Assembly: GCA_949316235.1 (NCBI GenBank)
Contig: OX438748.1
Coordinates: 29,196,836 to 29,260,835 of the forward strand
From: Oegoconia quadripuncta
Taxonomy: Eukaryota > Arthropoda > Insecta > Lepidoptera > Autostichidae
Length of the DNA stretch: 64,000 nt
Reading direction: 5' to 3'
This document shows, in pieces, positions 20,046 through 31,404 of this stretch. A program made the translations under genes and the position numbers. The notes under the pieces are model-generated. The model was not told where the DNA came from, did no database searches, and saw nothing but the letters and a program-made list of their open reading frames with translations. Positions within the stretch are counted from its first letter, which is position 1, and the number at the start of each line of letters is the position of its first letter.

Positions 20046-20559
20046 AGTTCATAATTTAGTTATAACACTGATGGGCATTCATTTACCTCTATAAGGATCA
20101 GTCGAATAGTTAGTTCAAAGGACCTAGTATTTATTTACTAGGCTTAGAATAATTGTACACTAGCATAAAAGTCAGAGGTTTACTACTGTAAGGATCAGAT
20201 GAGTCGTTAGGGCAATAACTAGATTAATTTATTTACTAGAGTAGGGATAAGAAGTATTTTCGAAAATATATTAACCGGAATCATAAGAGGTGTTCAAATG
20301 TATTTACTCGGATAAGCGTTTACATTTAGTAGAACAAAGGTCAGTCGTATTCATTTATTCATTTTCATTCATTCATTCAGGTGTATCATTTAGCAGGGTA
20401 AATTTCTGGTGCTCGTCCCTATTTGGAGCGTGATCATATGGGTCCGTTCGCTGGGGTCGGTGCTGCGTGAATGGTGATGAATGCGCCTCGCCGATACGTT
20501 AAAGCTGTAAGCTTAAATACGCTGGAAACGAAGCAATAGTCAAGTTGCGAACGGTATAT
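20046..20559. other. No recognisable gene
   Basis: The second half (from about 20400) becomes GC-richer and probably belongs to the LINE remnant that follows, as 3' untranslated sequence. No domain or RNA gene was seen. Confidence 0.4.
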
Positions 20560-20900
20560 TATCCTGCCGCTGTCCTGATCTCTCCTCTGGGCACCATAGC
20601 TTCTTCGTGCGCTTTTTCAGAACGCACCGGTAGGTTACAGGTTTTAGCAGGCTTGATTTCCGCAACTCGACGCAGCTTGCGCCTATTTTGCGTGATGGGT
20701 TGCTGACACTACTCTTGCCAACCCAGTTCCTCCAGGAAGCCTAGCAGACCCCTGATGTTGCCGACGACTTCTGGAAGCGACCCCGGTGTCCCGAGCTACT
20801 GTGCCCTGTAAACTGCCACACCTGGACATCCTACTGTGTGCTGCTGTTTCTTCTGCCTCCATGCACGCTCTGCACAGGGGGCTGTCTGTAACATCTGAAG
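20560..20900 (-). pseudogene. Decayed LINE pol C-terminus with CCHC-type motif
   Basis: Minus strand from about 20890 reads LCRACMEAEETAAH, then after a frame shift CPGVAVYRAQ, a stop, LGTPGSLPEVVGN and GLLGFLEELGWQE. This is the Cys/His-rich tail typical of R1/Jockey-like pols (CxxC...H...C). GC content is well above the surroundings, as expected for a fairly recent LINE. Reverse transcriptase motifs are absent. Confidence 0.75.
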
Positions 20901-21498
20901 TAAACGCACCGATACATTTATTTAAAGACGGTGACGGTGATTAAGCTATGATTTGGCCAACGACCCGATACAGACCGCACCTTGTAGCACCTTCCTATTG
21001 TCGATGTCCAGAGCATGTAAACCTCCAGCGCGACTGTTTTTCGCGATTACGATACAGTTTTCGTCGTAGCTATTCGTCGAGGAAAGGATGCTCACGATGT
21101 AGAACCACCTAAAAAAGCAGTGCACTATAATAGACCTTAAAGGACGAAGATTATCAAATTCTTAGTGATGCCATTCAGTAATTCAGTGTAATTTGTTATT
21201 GGATACTGATAGTCGTTGTAAGGAAACAAAATCCAAGCTTTGTCATGCCAATAGGTAAAGATGAAATAAACATCAAAGGTAAGTAACATAAGGTCAATAA
21301 AAATATCCAATGCTTTGAACACTTTGTAAGACCAAGCCCCTGCGAAAACAAGGTCTGTTTGTCTTTCCAGGTGGAATAGAATCTATTGACACAGTATATT
21401 TATGCAAGCAGTTATACAGAATGTTGATTTTTGTTATTACCTATAGACTATTTATGAAAATGATTTCTATTCAGCGTAATTTTAAATAATTATTACAC

Positions 21499-21717
21499 AC
21501 TAGCTTTTAGCTCGCGGCTGCGTCTGCGTGGAATAGCTTTGTCGCTGATATGTGTAATTTGTGTATCCCACGGGAACTACTCACTTTATCGGGATAAAAG
21601 TATTCTGTCTTAATCCAGGTTATATTCTACGTCTACAGCAAATTCTAATCCATTCATCTAAATCGGTTCAACCGTTTCGCCGTAATTGAGCCACAAACAA
21701 ACAACTTTCGCATCCTA
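21499..21717 (-). mobile_element. Lepidopteran GCGAAAGTTTGGATG repeat, head-to-head copy 1
   Basis: TAGCTTTTAGCTCGCGGCTG, GGGAACTACTCACTTTATCG and CCGTTTCGCCGTAATTGAGC, with its 5' end at about 21712. Its partner starts at 21718 in the other direction. Confidence 0.85.
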
Positions 21718-21962
21718 CTAATCTTATAAATGCAAAAGTTTGGATGTTGGTTTATTTGTTTGTTTGTTGCTAAATCACGGCGAAATTTACGGATAAACGG
21801 ATTTGGATGAAATTTGGTATATAGGTAGAATATACCCTGGATTAAGACATAGGATATTTTTTATCCCGATAAAGTAAGTAATTCCCGCGGGATAAACTTT
21901 CCGCAATAAACTTATTCCACGCAGGCTAAGCCGCGGGCGGAAACCTAGTTTATAATATTAGT
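21718..21962 (+). mobile_element. Lepidopteran GCGAAAGTTTGGATG repeat, head-to-head copy 2
   Basis: CTAATCTTATAAATGCAAAA, GTTTGTTTGTTGCTAAATCA, GGTATATAGGTAGAATATAC and AAGCCGCGGGCGGAAACCTA, then ATATTAGTTAGATT. Complete. Confidence 0.87.
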
Positions 21963-22132
21963 TAGATTATTTTAAGTCATTTTCAGTGTGTTACTTTGAT
22001 TGTTGTTACTTTGAACAAGGTACCTACTAAAATTCTTATTTAGTAGGTAGGTAGGTAAACCGATTCCTATTGGATAAGGGACACGCTTCTACGTACTCAC
22101 CTAGAGTCTCAATAAACCTCTGACAAATTAAA

Positions 22133-22190
22133 ATCCGCCTCTGTGGCTCAATGTAAACAACATTGGGTTTACGTTTCGGAGGTCGCTTTA
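22133..22190 (+). mobile_element. SINE-B head only
   Basis: CCGCCTCTGTGGCTCAATG and AACATTGGGTTTACG, to TTCGGAGGTCGC. It stops before the B box. Confidence 0.75.
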
Positions 22191-22567
22191 CTTGTTGTAT
22201 CCTACACTTATAAGTTTGCATGGAGAAGATTAGCTCATACTAGAGGCTCGACCGTGAGAGTAAAAGCGGGTTTTTGTGTAAAGTCTAGTTACCGCTTGCT
22301 GATTAGTACACTGTGGCATACGTCTCTCTCAATTTAGATTCATTGTTTCACGTCGATTGTTGGAAGGAACCGAAAACGGAGGAAATATCCGTAATGCTTA
22401 GTAATTCCCGCAACGGCTTACTTTGTTCCCCCATTTTTGTTTTCCTTGATGGCATGTCGTGTTTGTGTGGGTCGTATGAATACGGAGTACAGAGTGAAAT
22501 TGTATTCCTGGGATTCCCTGAATTTCTGCTAAAATATAGATTAAGTCTGTGAATTTGTCTCACTAAT

Positions 22568-22818
22568 TTTTTTTTTAACATGCACTGGATTTTTTTGGCC
22601 ACAATTTCACCTGATGGAATGTGACGATGTGGTTGAAGATGAAGCATGCAAACTCAGTAGATGCCTATTTAACCAGCTCTTGAAAAAATCAAGGTTGCAG
22701 GAGTCAGGAAAGACTGACGTCGTAAGGGAGTTCCTAGCCTTGGCTATTTGCATTATGAATGAAGAGTCGAACCGCATAGTGCGAATGTTCGGTGTGTAAA
22801 CTACATGCGAACCCCACA
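22568..22818 (-). pseudogene. LINE-K pol C-terminus
   Basis: On the minus strand, residues read TMRFDSSFIMQIAKARNSL, FPDSCNLDFFKSWLNRHLL and then SSTTSSHSIR-stop. This is the terminal segment of a Jockey-clade pol (RTAKAWNSLP...FKARVNRHLL). A T run on the plus strand at 22568 marks the poly-A end. Related copies are at 26865 (+), 30235 (+), 30720 (-) and 31405 (+). Confidence 0.82.
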
Positions 22819-24214
22819 CCTAGTAGTCCGAAGATGAAATAGCGATGGTGAAATCAGATTATGTAAACGAAATGCATCCTGTAAATGACAGAGACACCTT
22901 GCAACGGTGTTCGGGGTTCTGCAATTTAGCAGTCACCGAATGGTCACGGGTTACCGTGACTGTTAAGTTAATCTTATAATTATTTACTAATACGAATATT
23001 GTAAGAGAAAACTTTTATTATATATTAATATGGACTACGTGGTTTTAGGGTATCGTACGGTTCGTTTCACCATATGTATTTTCTGAGAAGAGTAGGTATT
23101 TGGCATTATGATAATCCTTCTAGGAATAACCTGGACTGCAGCGGCGTGCCTAGGCTTTCAGAGTAGGACAAGCCCGAGATACGTTTGATGAATGATTTGT
23201 GGGTTTTACAGTTACTGAAGTTAAATACATGTTTCTAAGTTTATTGTTCAATCTGTAGGGTCATATGCACTTTCTGTACTGTTTAAAGATCCATAGTTCT
23301 AAGATGATGTTCCTGTTTTGGGATTATATCAAGGTGGTCTACAGATACAATGATCGTGAATTGAACTCCTGACCACGGTGAGGTATTGTATCGCTCTTTT
23401 TGCTTACTTCCCCGGTAAGGAATGTAATCTTTTTCTGGTTTATTTATGTAGATTGTTACCTTCTGTACAAACAACTTGATTGATTCTGAAGTTCAAGGTG
23501 TTGTTAGATTTGTCTGGATCTCTAAATTGTCATAGGTTGATAAAAACTCCAACATGGCGCGAGCGAAAAACAAAATATCGAGTTAAGTTTTTAGGTTTTT
23601 AAATTTTTCGGTTACGTTCAGGTACTAAAGAACATTCGATGCAATTATCACTTTCAGCTCAAGGATATACCTAAGTACATTTTTCTCCGATAGCATTTTT
23701 CGAGGCATAACTACAGAAGGGTCTCACTCATTACGACTAAAGTTACAAATATACGCCTTTGTATTAGCCTACCTACTGCACATGACGCAAATCCTCGATA
23801 CGGGAAAATCGTCTCCTATCGTTGGAGGGTATAAACGTTATGATATTATCTAGGGAATTTATTCGGCAATCAGTTAATTTAAAAATTGGACCCGACGACT
23901 TTTTGTCATCATTATTAATCTAATTGTCGGAGAACAAAGGGAGTTTCCATTTGCACCTGTTATTTACATATTTAATAAGATGAAATCTCTTAACGGGCGG
24001 CTGTGTAGAGTTAAAAATAGTGTAGACTTGGACGACGTATGTGAAATGTTTTTGTATCTCAATTTTTCTTAATAATTACACAAGATAAAAAAGTAATACT
24101 TATTTACTAGATTCAGCATACCTTGACATAATATTGCTTAAGCATTTTTATAACACAGAATAACTATTTAAATATTTCAAAATATTTTATATTTGGCAGC
24201 CGCCATGTTTGGTT
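22819..24214. other. No recognisable gene
   Basis: Mostly single-copy-looking AT-rich sequence. GGCAATCAGTTAATT and nearby are unremarkable. No repeat family from elsewhere in the window was recognised. Confidence 0.45.
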
Positions 24215-24345
24215 TTTTACCATAAAACCCTATGACACTCCACGTATCAAGATGAATCTAACGACACCATGCACTTCGAAATCGGTCAGGCCGTTTAGGC
24301 TACAGGATGCGCCAAAGGAACGGACATACATACATACATACATAT
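24190..24345 (+). repeat. Repeat E copy
   Basis: GCCGCCATGTTTGG, GATGAATCTAACGACACC, TCGAAATCGGTCAGGCCG and TTTAGGCTACAGG, then an (ACAT)n run. Same block order as at 53640-53745 and 54380-54500. Confidence 0.65.
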
Positions 24346-24372
24346 ACTCGAAAAACATTACCCTCCTTTCTA

Positions 24373-24418
24373 TTTTTTTATATTTTTCATGACTGCCTGC
24401 ATGAAAAATATAAAAAAA
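24373..24418. repeat. Perfect 18-bp hairpin with 10-nt loop
   Basis: TTTTTTTATATTTTTCAT and ATGAAAAATATAAAAAAA pair exactly around GACTGCCTGC. Confidence 0.85.
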
Positions 24419-25414
24419 ACTTTTATTAAACCGAGACTTTTCGTTTAACAACTAGCGAGATCATTTTAAGCGTATTATATCGGCAAAATAAAATAATTAT
24501 ATATACATTAAAGTAATTGTAGATTAGCACACTACAAAATTCCGATGTTAGTCATAAAGTTCATGAGACCAATAATTTTTTTTGACTTAACTTATATATC
24601 AATTTATTTACATAGGTACATATGAACGAAGGTAGGTTAGTTCGAAATATTTTCAATATAAAAAAATATTATTTTAAGCTACTCTTTCAAAGTAACGTTT
24701 ATTAGCCTAGTGAATTTTTGAACTAACGTGCATCAGGTTGTTGTATTTTACAGTCATCATTTTGTACTTTGAAATATTTATAAATATTAGTATATCTGAT
24801 GTTGGGGTTAACTGAAACGAAATGATCATAATATTCAAAACCCTACCAAGGATATAACGAATATTCCCAAAAAATAATACAGATTCACATCTCCCTCATA
24901 AAAAAACTATACGAGTACTTTTATAGGTCTATGGTCATCTTAAGATTTCCCTTTTTGTCGGTCTGACGTAATTAAAAACTCCTTGAATAAACTATATTTA
25001 CTCAAGTAATCTCAAGTCCGCTTTTTATTTAAGTTTAACTAATTGGAAAGAGTAGGAGTTTTTATGTCTGTGGACTCAACCCTTGTAAATCCTAATTTGT
25101 TCGCCATTTTTATAGAAAAGGATGAAAGGGCGTCTCGAACAAAGTTGTTGGTGAAACATTGATATTGATTCTGAGCCAAAGTTAATTTTAAGCTAAAGCT
25201 TTTTTCTAATTATAAGGATGGCACGGTAATTGTTAATTAATGTAAATAAACAAGCTCAAATCGACTGGTTGGTGCACACCCTGACCCATTTTTCCTAAGG
25301 CAAAGAAAGAATTATATGCGAAAGTACTTAATTACTGTTATTACTATTCCTAGATATATAACAGTTATGGTTTCCAAATTATATAGATAATAATATGACG
25401 ATCGGTTTGACGAC
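24419..25414. other. No recognisable gene
   Basis: AT-rich with no repeat family that I could match inside the window and no open frame of note. Confidence 0.45.
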
Positions 25415-25611
25415 GTCAGCGAAATTAACGACTGCGGTGTCGACTCCCACGAGGGGTAAATGTTTGTGTAATGAATTTATTCCCTAGTCATGGATGTATA
25501 AATATTTATGTATGTTTATCCGTTATGTAGTATCCATAGTACAAGCTTTGGTTAGTTTGGAACTAGATGATTGGTGTAAGTGTCCGAAATATTTATTTAT
25601 TTATTTATTTA
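25415..25611 (+). mobile_element. SINE-C, diverged
   Basis: CCCACGAGGGGTAAATGTTT, TAGTCATGGATGTATAAATA, TAGTATCCATAGTACAAGCT and GGAACTAGATGATTGGTG, with GTGTCCGAAATATTTATTT as tail. The head is degraded. Confidence 0.75.
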
Positions 25612-25730
25612 TTTTGTAATTTATTGTACACTAATCATAAAAACAGTACAGCAATAAAGAGGATGTACAAAGGTGCAAGCTTATCTCTAAAAAGAGATTT
25701 CTTCCAGCAAGACCGTGAGTGACAATTTAT
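25612..25730 (-). mobile_element. LINE 3' end, repeat H variant
   Basis: GTACAGCAATAAAGAGGATG, CAAGCTTATCTCTAAAAAG and AGATTTCTTCCAGCAAGACC match the 38952 copy's inner part. Confidence 0.6.
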
Positions 25731-26308
25731 TTACAATTTATTGTTATTATTAGTAACTAAGATTGAATTTCCTTAACGTTATGTTTTCTATTCACACTTT
25801 TTGTCATGTTTTCTTTTGTATGTTATTAGAAAATGAAATTTTGAAATGAAAATCGAGACTAGTCCAAATCTTTCATTTAATTCATTTTTTATTTAGTATA
25901 ATTTATTATTGAATTACTTGAAATCGTTTGATTCCCAACACGGTAAATGTTGAGTATCTATTCGTTTTGGTTAGGTAAGGCAATTAACCTCATGTTTTTT
26001 TTGATATTATTGGATTATATACCTGATTCTGAATTACCTCATTCTCTATGGCCCCTGTAACTTACATGCGGATATGATCCTTGTCTATTGTATGGTTTCG
26101 GTCAGGCCGAATGAGTAACCCTTTCCCTTGGGCTTCTATCTATATTAAATAAGGGATATCTTATTCAGATTACGGAATCAAACTAACAACAATTTGTTAT
26201 TGGTACCAGAATCTTTAGTCCGCAGCTATTGCAATCAAAATCTTATGTCTCTCTCTCTACATTCGTTTTTAGGGTCCGTAATCGACAAGAATCTTCATTC
26301 ATTTGGAG

Positions 26309-26378
26309 TTTTATGAAATGTACACCTGTTGACGACCTGTTTGGTAACAGGTCGTCAACAGGTGTACATTTCATAAAA
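26309..26378. repeat. Perfect 33-bp-arm hairpin at a SINE head
   Basis: The left arm 26309-26341 and the right arm 26346-26378 are exact reverse complements around the loop TGGT. The left arm ends in the SINE-A start GACGACCTGTT. Confidence 0.95.
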
Positions 26379-26640
26379 TAAATAGTGGTTAGAATCTCTG
26401 ACCATTATACCAACAGGTCGCGGGTTCGAATCCCGCTAGGGGCATAATGTTTGTGTGATGAATACGGACATGTGTACCCGAGTTATGGATGTTTTCATTT
26501 ATAATAAGTATTTATTTACAAAAAAAATTATATGTATTTATGTAGTATATCAACCATCTGGTATTCACAACACAAGCCTATAGTTGCTTATTGTGGAACT
26601 AGATGGCGCTGTGTGTATGTCTAAGGATATTTATATAGGA
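26331..26640 (+). mobile_element. SINE-A with an inverted duplication in its head
   Basis: GACGACCTGTTTGGT is followed by a reverse copy of itself and its 5' flank, then AATAGTGGTTAGAATCTC and the usual B box GGTTCGAATCCCGC. The body and tail are normal (CAACCATCTGGTATTCAC, AACTAGATGGCGCTGTG). The A box is disrupted. Confidence 0.88.
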
Positions 26641-26779
26641 TAGGAAAGTAGTTCTTGACAACACGCTTGACTCCACTCCTGATTACGAACAACTTTCCAC
26701 TAGGTACCAAAACCGAATTAAGCCGAGAATTGTTTGATTTCCACAGTAATGGTGGGTTCAGAATGGTTTACGATATGAA

Positions 26780-26840
26780 ATACGGTCAGTATGCTTCCAC
26801 CTTCAGCCTCATCGTCATTAACATCGGGTGTGATTGAGGT
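26780..26840 (+). mobile_element. SINE-B fragment
   Basis: GGTCAGTATGCTTCCACC, TTCAGCCTCATCGTCATTAA and CATCGGGTGTGATTGAGG: a short 3' body piece. Confidence 0.7.
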
Positions 26841-26864
26841 ATATAGTTAATATACCGAACATTC

Positions 26865-27066
26865 GCACTAAGAAGTTCGATTCTTCATTCATCATCCGAA
26901 CAGCCAAGGCATGGAACTCACTTCCAGCGTCAGCCTTTCCCGAATCCTACAACCTTGGGATCTTCAAGAGCAGAGTGAATAGGCATTTACTGGGATCGCG
27001 TGCTTCATCTTAGACCAGACTTCATCATCGTCACTTTCCATCAGATGAGATTGTGGTCAAACGCGT
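26865..27066 (+). pseudogene. LINE-K pol C-terminus
   Basis: Frame reads FDSSFIIRTAKAWNSLPA, then SAFPESYNLGIFKSRV and NRHLLGS, followed by the non-coding end TTTCCATCAGATGAGATTG. It is the best preserved LINE-K tail in the window, but only the last 60 or so codons are present. Confidence 0.82.
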
Positions 27067-27392
27067 ATTGATCGAATTCGGCTATGGTTCCTAGTGTAAA
27101 GTTGTTCGTAATCAAGAGTAGAGTCACCATTAAACAGGAATTACACGAATTAAATTTCACCCTGTATAATGTAAGTAGGTATTTTTCATTTCTTAACTTT
27201 CTTGACTTTTACTCATTCATTTCTGGATCGCCATATACCAATGCAAATACCTACGTTCGAGGTTTTAGCTAGATTGAGTAACGTACAACCAACTTCTGCA
27301 ATTATTAATGAAATTCACGTAAGTGGTTGGATTAGTATCCATGTAAAAGTTGTTAATACGCGCTACATACTTTGCTTAGGGCTACTGTTTCT

Positions 27393-27720
27393 TTTATGCA
27401 CGAGGTTAGTGCTTGACCTCATCACACCTGATGTTAAGTGAAGATGAGGCCGCAGGTGGAAGGGTACCTACTGACCCGGAAACACATCTTATTTAGGGAA
27501 CTGACTATCTTATTTCAGACAACCGGAACATAACGACGCTATTAACAAAGCTGTTTGGTGGCAGATTTAGATAAGTTGGTGGTAGCTAACCACGCAGACA
27601 TGTAAAATGCCCCACCAACCAAATCGAGTACTAAACAATAAACATGTACTCCGCTGGGGATCGACCCGCGACTGCCGAATCGTAAACCCTATGTTGTTTA
27701 CTTTGAGCCACGGAGGCGGT
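27393..27720 (-). mobile_element. SINE-B, full length
   Basis: TTATGCACGAGGTTAGTGC at the tail side; GGGGATCGACCCGCGACTG and GAGCCACGGAGGCGGT at the head side. Confidence 0.88.
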
Positions 27721-27890
27721 TGCACACCTAATGTTAAGTGAAGATGAAACCGAAGGCGGAAGTATGTTCTCTCTGAACTACCAACTTATTTGGGCACTGG
27801 TTATCTTATCTCAACCAGCTGGACCACTACAATGCTATCAACATTGCTTTGGCGGCACATTTGGAAAAGATGGTGGTGATATCTCCGCTT
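27721..27890 (-). mobile_element. SINE-B, partial, abutting a full copy
   Basis: CACACCTAATGTTAAGTGAA, GAACTACCAACTTATTTGG and ACAATGCTATCAACATTGC; it ends within the middle of the element. It begins exactly where the neighbouring copy's head ends. Confidence 0.78.
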
Positions 27891-28059
27891 ATGGACAGTC
27901 AAAGAATTCTTAAAATTTCAATCTAAATCTGGTACCTAAAATTTAAACCTTTGATCCATTAAAGTGACACACATATAGAGGAATCAGCATTACGTTACAT
28001 ATCACGCATATATGGAAACATTAGTATTCCAAATTCAAACTTCGTAAACGAAACGAAAT

Positions 28060-28440
28060 TCAGTTGCACATGCACAGTGGGACCAATGGAATGGACGCAT
28101 CGCGAGCGCGTCAGCAAACTTCAGTTTCAGGCTTCAGTCTCGCGGCGACCACCGTGGCGAAAGCACGCGTCGCGGATCCGTAATCCCTCCAACCAATTTC
28201 GATAATTGACGAACAAACGTGAGGCTGTTATTAATTGGATTTCAGGGATCACTGATCGAGGTGTGTTCTAAAATCGGCTCGCGATTTACATAGAAATTGT
28301 TTTCCGAAGATTATCCCATTCTGTATAATAGAAGGGTAATTCGAATTGTGAATTTCTATTTGCCGTTGTGTTGTGTATGCTAAGTAGCTTTTTTTTTGGG
28401 TGGTTAAAGTGAGTGTGTGATTAAGTGTGATTTAGGTAAG
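28060..28440 (+). promoter_or_regulatory. Candidate promoter and untranslated first exon
   Basis: A CpG-rich stretch (CGCATCGCGAGCGCGTCAGC, TCTCGCGGCGACCACCGTGG, CACGCGTCGCGGATCCG) in otherwise AT-rich DNA. Two arthropod initiator matches, TCAGTT at 28121 and TCAGTC at 28134. About 300 bp downstream, TTTAG-GTAAGTTAAG is a strong splice-donor match (junction after 28435). Only tiny open frames lie between. No repeat of the window matches it. Inference: transcription start and 5' untranslated exon of a gene whose coding exons lie to the right, perhaps outside the window. No TATA box was assigned. Confidence 0.45.
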
Positions 28441-29034
28441 TTAAGGAATTTCTTTAGGTGATATGTGTTTTTGATAATTGTTTCGTACATCCGTATTTCT
28501 GACAAAGAAACTTACTAATCTAATGAAAGTAACGAAGTTTATAGGTCATGGTATTTAAGGTTAAATCAGTTCATACAGAATGAAAATTTAAATGATTATT
28601 CAATTAACCGACCTCAAAAAAGGATATTTTCAATGCGTCAGTATTTTTTTAATCCTCTTACGATATGAGATCATCCGCATTGAACCGGTTTGAATGATTT
28701 ATTTTTTATTATGAAGGGTTATATAAAGATTCTATATAGGGCCCCATATAAAACTAGTTAAGAGTTGATAATTCTCTCCAGAGATAAAGAGCCGAACCCT
28801 GCGAAGTCGATAATTTTACCAATTCTTGACGGGTCAATTATTTATTCCAAATGTTGTCTTCCATGTTCCTTTTTGTTTACAATTAAACAGAAACTTCAGT
28901 CGAAAAACGTACTTATGAATTTATAACATAAAATATAATTCAAATAGTTAAGTTTGTTAAAAAAAGTTCTAATTTTTAGTGCCGTCATCGTGTCTTTGAA
29001 TTTTACGCACATTCCTCACATTGCCTTCATATAC
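28441..29034. other. Unassigned; possible start of an intron
   Basis: If the donor at 28435 is real, this is the 5' end of an intron. No repeat or open frame was recognised. Confidence 0.4.
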
Positions 29035-29300
29035 TATATATCATCAGCCCATAAACATCCCACTGCAGGGATATAGGCCTTCCCTCGTATAATGACCACG
29101 CTGGCCCAGTGCGGGTTGGGGACTTCACATGCCTTTGAATTTTTATTTCTGAGGCAAGCAAGTTTCCTCACGATGTTTTCCTTCACAGTTTAAGAGCAGA
29201 CGGATAAATGCACATAAATTACTTATGTGAATTTACCGTCTATTCTTAAAAAAATAAATTTAATAACTCATTTGTACATGACCTGCCTGGGAATCGCAAA
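29035..29300 (+). repeat. Repeat M, shorter copy
   Basis: CATCCCACTGCAGGGATATA, GGCCTTCCCTCGTATAATGA, GTTTCCTCACGATGTTTTCC and GACCTGCCTGGGAATCGC. Confidence 0.7.
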
Positions 29301-30059
29301 TTAATCTCGGAGCCAGCGACGCTCTCGTATATAGAATGTATATATGACTGTGTATGAGTATAGAATGACTGTTTCCTGACCTATACACCCACCATCCTGA
29401 TATACACAAAGTACCTGTTCGAAGTAACAATTTTTGACTATTAAAACCTACTTACTTTTAATAGTTTTCCTTTTAACTTCAGTTAGGATGGGGAATAGTA
29501 GGCTCAAATTAAAATTAGCACTTTAAAGCTAAAAGCTTGGGGTACAAAAATATAAGTAAATTCATTCCCACTATACATGTTTAAATACACGGTGGCATGA
29601 TTAATATATGTATACACATGCCTAATGACTTGTATTAAGAGCTTTCTAGTATTAAGAGCCTCTGACCTAAACCTCAGACAGACGGAAATTGCAAAAAAGG
29701 GTTGACTAGCTGCAGCGCTAGTTATAGTTATCGGCGAAATGTTTTTTTTAATGAATCGTTATAAACACCTCGATTAACCACCCTTCATAACTGGTATAAT
29801 TAACATATTATATTATTAATTTTAAATTTTTCATTGTTACTGATATGTTTTTTTTGTACTCTTTAAAAATTATATATTAAAAAACTTTATCTTAAATTTT
29901 ATACTGTTATCTATCTTAAAATGCTGTGTATACTTATAATAGGCTGATACACTTATAATGTGATCAATATGTGAACTACCAAAATAATGTTTTAGTGTAT
30001 AAGCTGTTAGTTACATAAATAAATAAATAAATATACAAAATTGTTATTTAAAAACTACT
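29301..30059. other. No recognisable gene
   Basis: AT-rich. A (TAAA)n run at about 30015-30030 may be a leftover SINE or LINE tail. Confidence 0.4.
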
Positions 30060-30125
30060 CAAAAGTTTACCTTTCGCGAAAGGTTTCGAACCCGCAACCG
30101 TTGGTTTCGATGGCAGGGTAACGAT
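30060..30125 (-). mobile_element. SINE-C head fragment
   Basis: GGTTTCGAACCCGCAACCGT and TGGTTTCGATGGCAGGGTAA match the head of SINE-C at 44322 in reverse. Confidence 0.65.
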
Positions 30126-30234
30126 ATCAAAAAAAAACACAAAAGTTACACACCCGTCCCCTTTTATCACAGGACAGGACGAAAGACCAGTGCCTGAGTA
30201 CTTAATATACGCCACGGCATAAAGCTAAACGAAG

Positions 30235-30340
30235 AGCGAAACTTTTTCTTCATAATACGACCAGCCAAGATATGGAACTCCCTTCCGGCGTTAGTCTTTG
30301 CTGAATTCCTGAAAATAGCAAGGTTCTTAATATTTTGTTG
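30235..30340 (+). pseudogene. LINE-K pol fragment
   Basis: Codes for FFFIIRPAKIWNSLPA and a degraded continuation. Very short. Confidence 0.65.
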
Positions 30341-30424
30341 CAAGATTTAGAAGTAATCATGGTTCCGCAGTTTTCCTGTAGATAATTCTTGTGTCGCTTT
30401 GTGCTAATAATTTTTACTCAACTG

Positions 30425-30520
30425 CATCAGGAAGGCGTGTAATGTTTTTCGGGTGTATGTATGTACATTTCTGTGTTACCTCCTGTAGCGAAAATTGAGC
30501 GCAAGTTGTAGTTAGATTCG
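30425..30520 (-). repeat. Repeat E fragment
   Basis: GTAATGTTTTTCGGGTGTAT, GTATGTACATTTCTGTG and ACCTCCTGTAGC are the reverse of the motif set at 24190-24345. Confidence 0.5.
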
Positions 30521-30719
30521 TATTCATCCCCGAAATAGATACGTTTTAAAAATTTATGTCGCCGCACAATACGAAATAACATTTTAACTGACTTCAGAAA
30601 AACGAGTAGGTTTTCAATTCGACTGTATTATTTTTGTATGTTTCTTACGCGATGTCTTGAAGATTTATTTTTTGTTTGCAAGGGTAAACCACCAAAAAAA
30701 TATATTTTTTCCATGATTA

Positions 30720-30935
30720 ACTGGATACGAATTTGACTACAATCTCACCTGATGAAAGTCACGTTGTGGCCGAAGATGAAGCACGCGATCTCAGTAGATG
30801 CCTATTCACTCTGCCTTGCAAATCAGAAGGTTGTGGGATTCAGAAAAGACTGACGCCGGAAGGGAGTTCCATGCTTTGGCTCTTCGCATTATGAATGAAG
30901 ACTCGAACCGCTTAGTGCGAATGTTCGGTGTGTTA
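30720..30935 (-). pseudogene. LINE-K pol C-terminus
   Basis: TACAATCTCACCTGATGAAA at the 3' side. In reverse it codes for a run equivalent to RIRTLSGSSLHSxYGRAKAWNSLP. Closest in form to 22568-22818, with an intact head of the segment and no reverse transcriptase motifs. Confidence 0.78.
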
Positions 30936-31404
30936 TCAATTATTTTATTCAAGTGTTATCTCCTATTTAAATCACAATTTAGCCGATTATTAATCCCTTT
31001 AGCTACTGTTACGTTGACTCGAAAGGAAAAGGAATTAATAGTTACGTGTTAGATTCGGTGCCCATTCATCCATTTTGACATAGGAATTGGTAAAGGCTCC
31101 AATATTTGCCCGATCCAAACTACAGCCCGCACATCCGATCGTGTAGGCATTTAAATCGGATCAGAATTATATTCGGTCGGGTGGAGAGCCCTTTGGCTTG
31201 TCACCGTAATAACATGGCAATGTCAGCCTCTAATGGCTCTTAAATTGTCAATAATTAAGATAACATCTGATCATTCTATTTATTTTCGACGGAGCAATGG
31301 TTGATTAAGAAACTATAAGTCTTCCTGTGAGTTTCTTGCTATTATTTCAACAAGAGAGGCAAACTAAATATAAAATGTGACTGATACGTCCTATTGATAT
31401 AATG

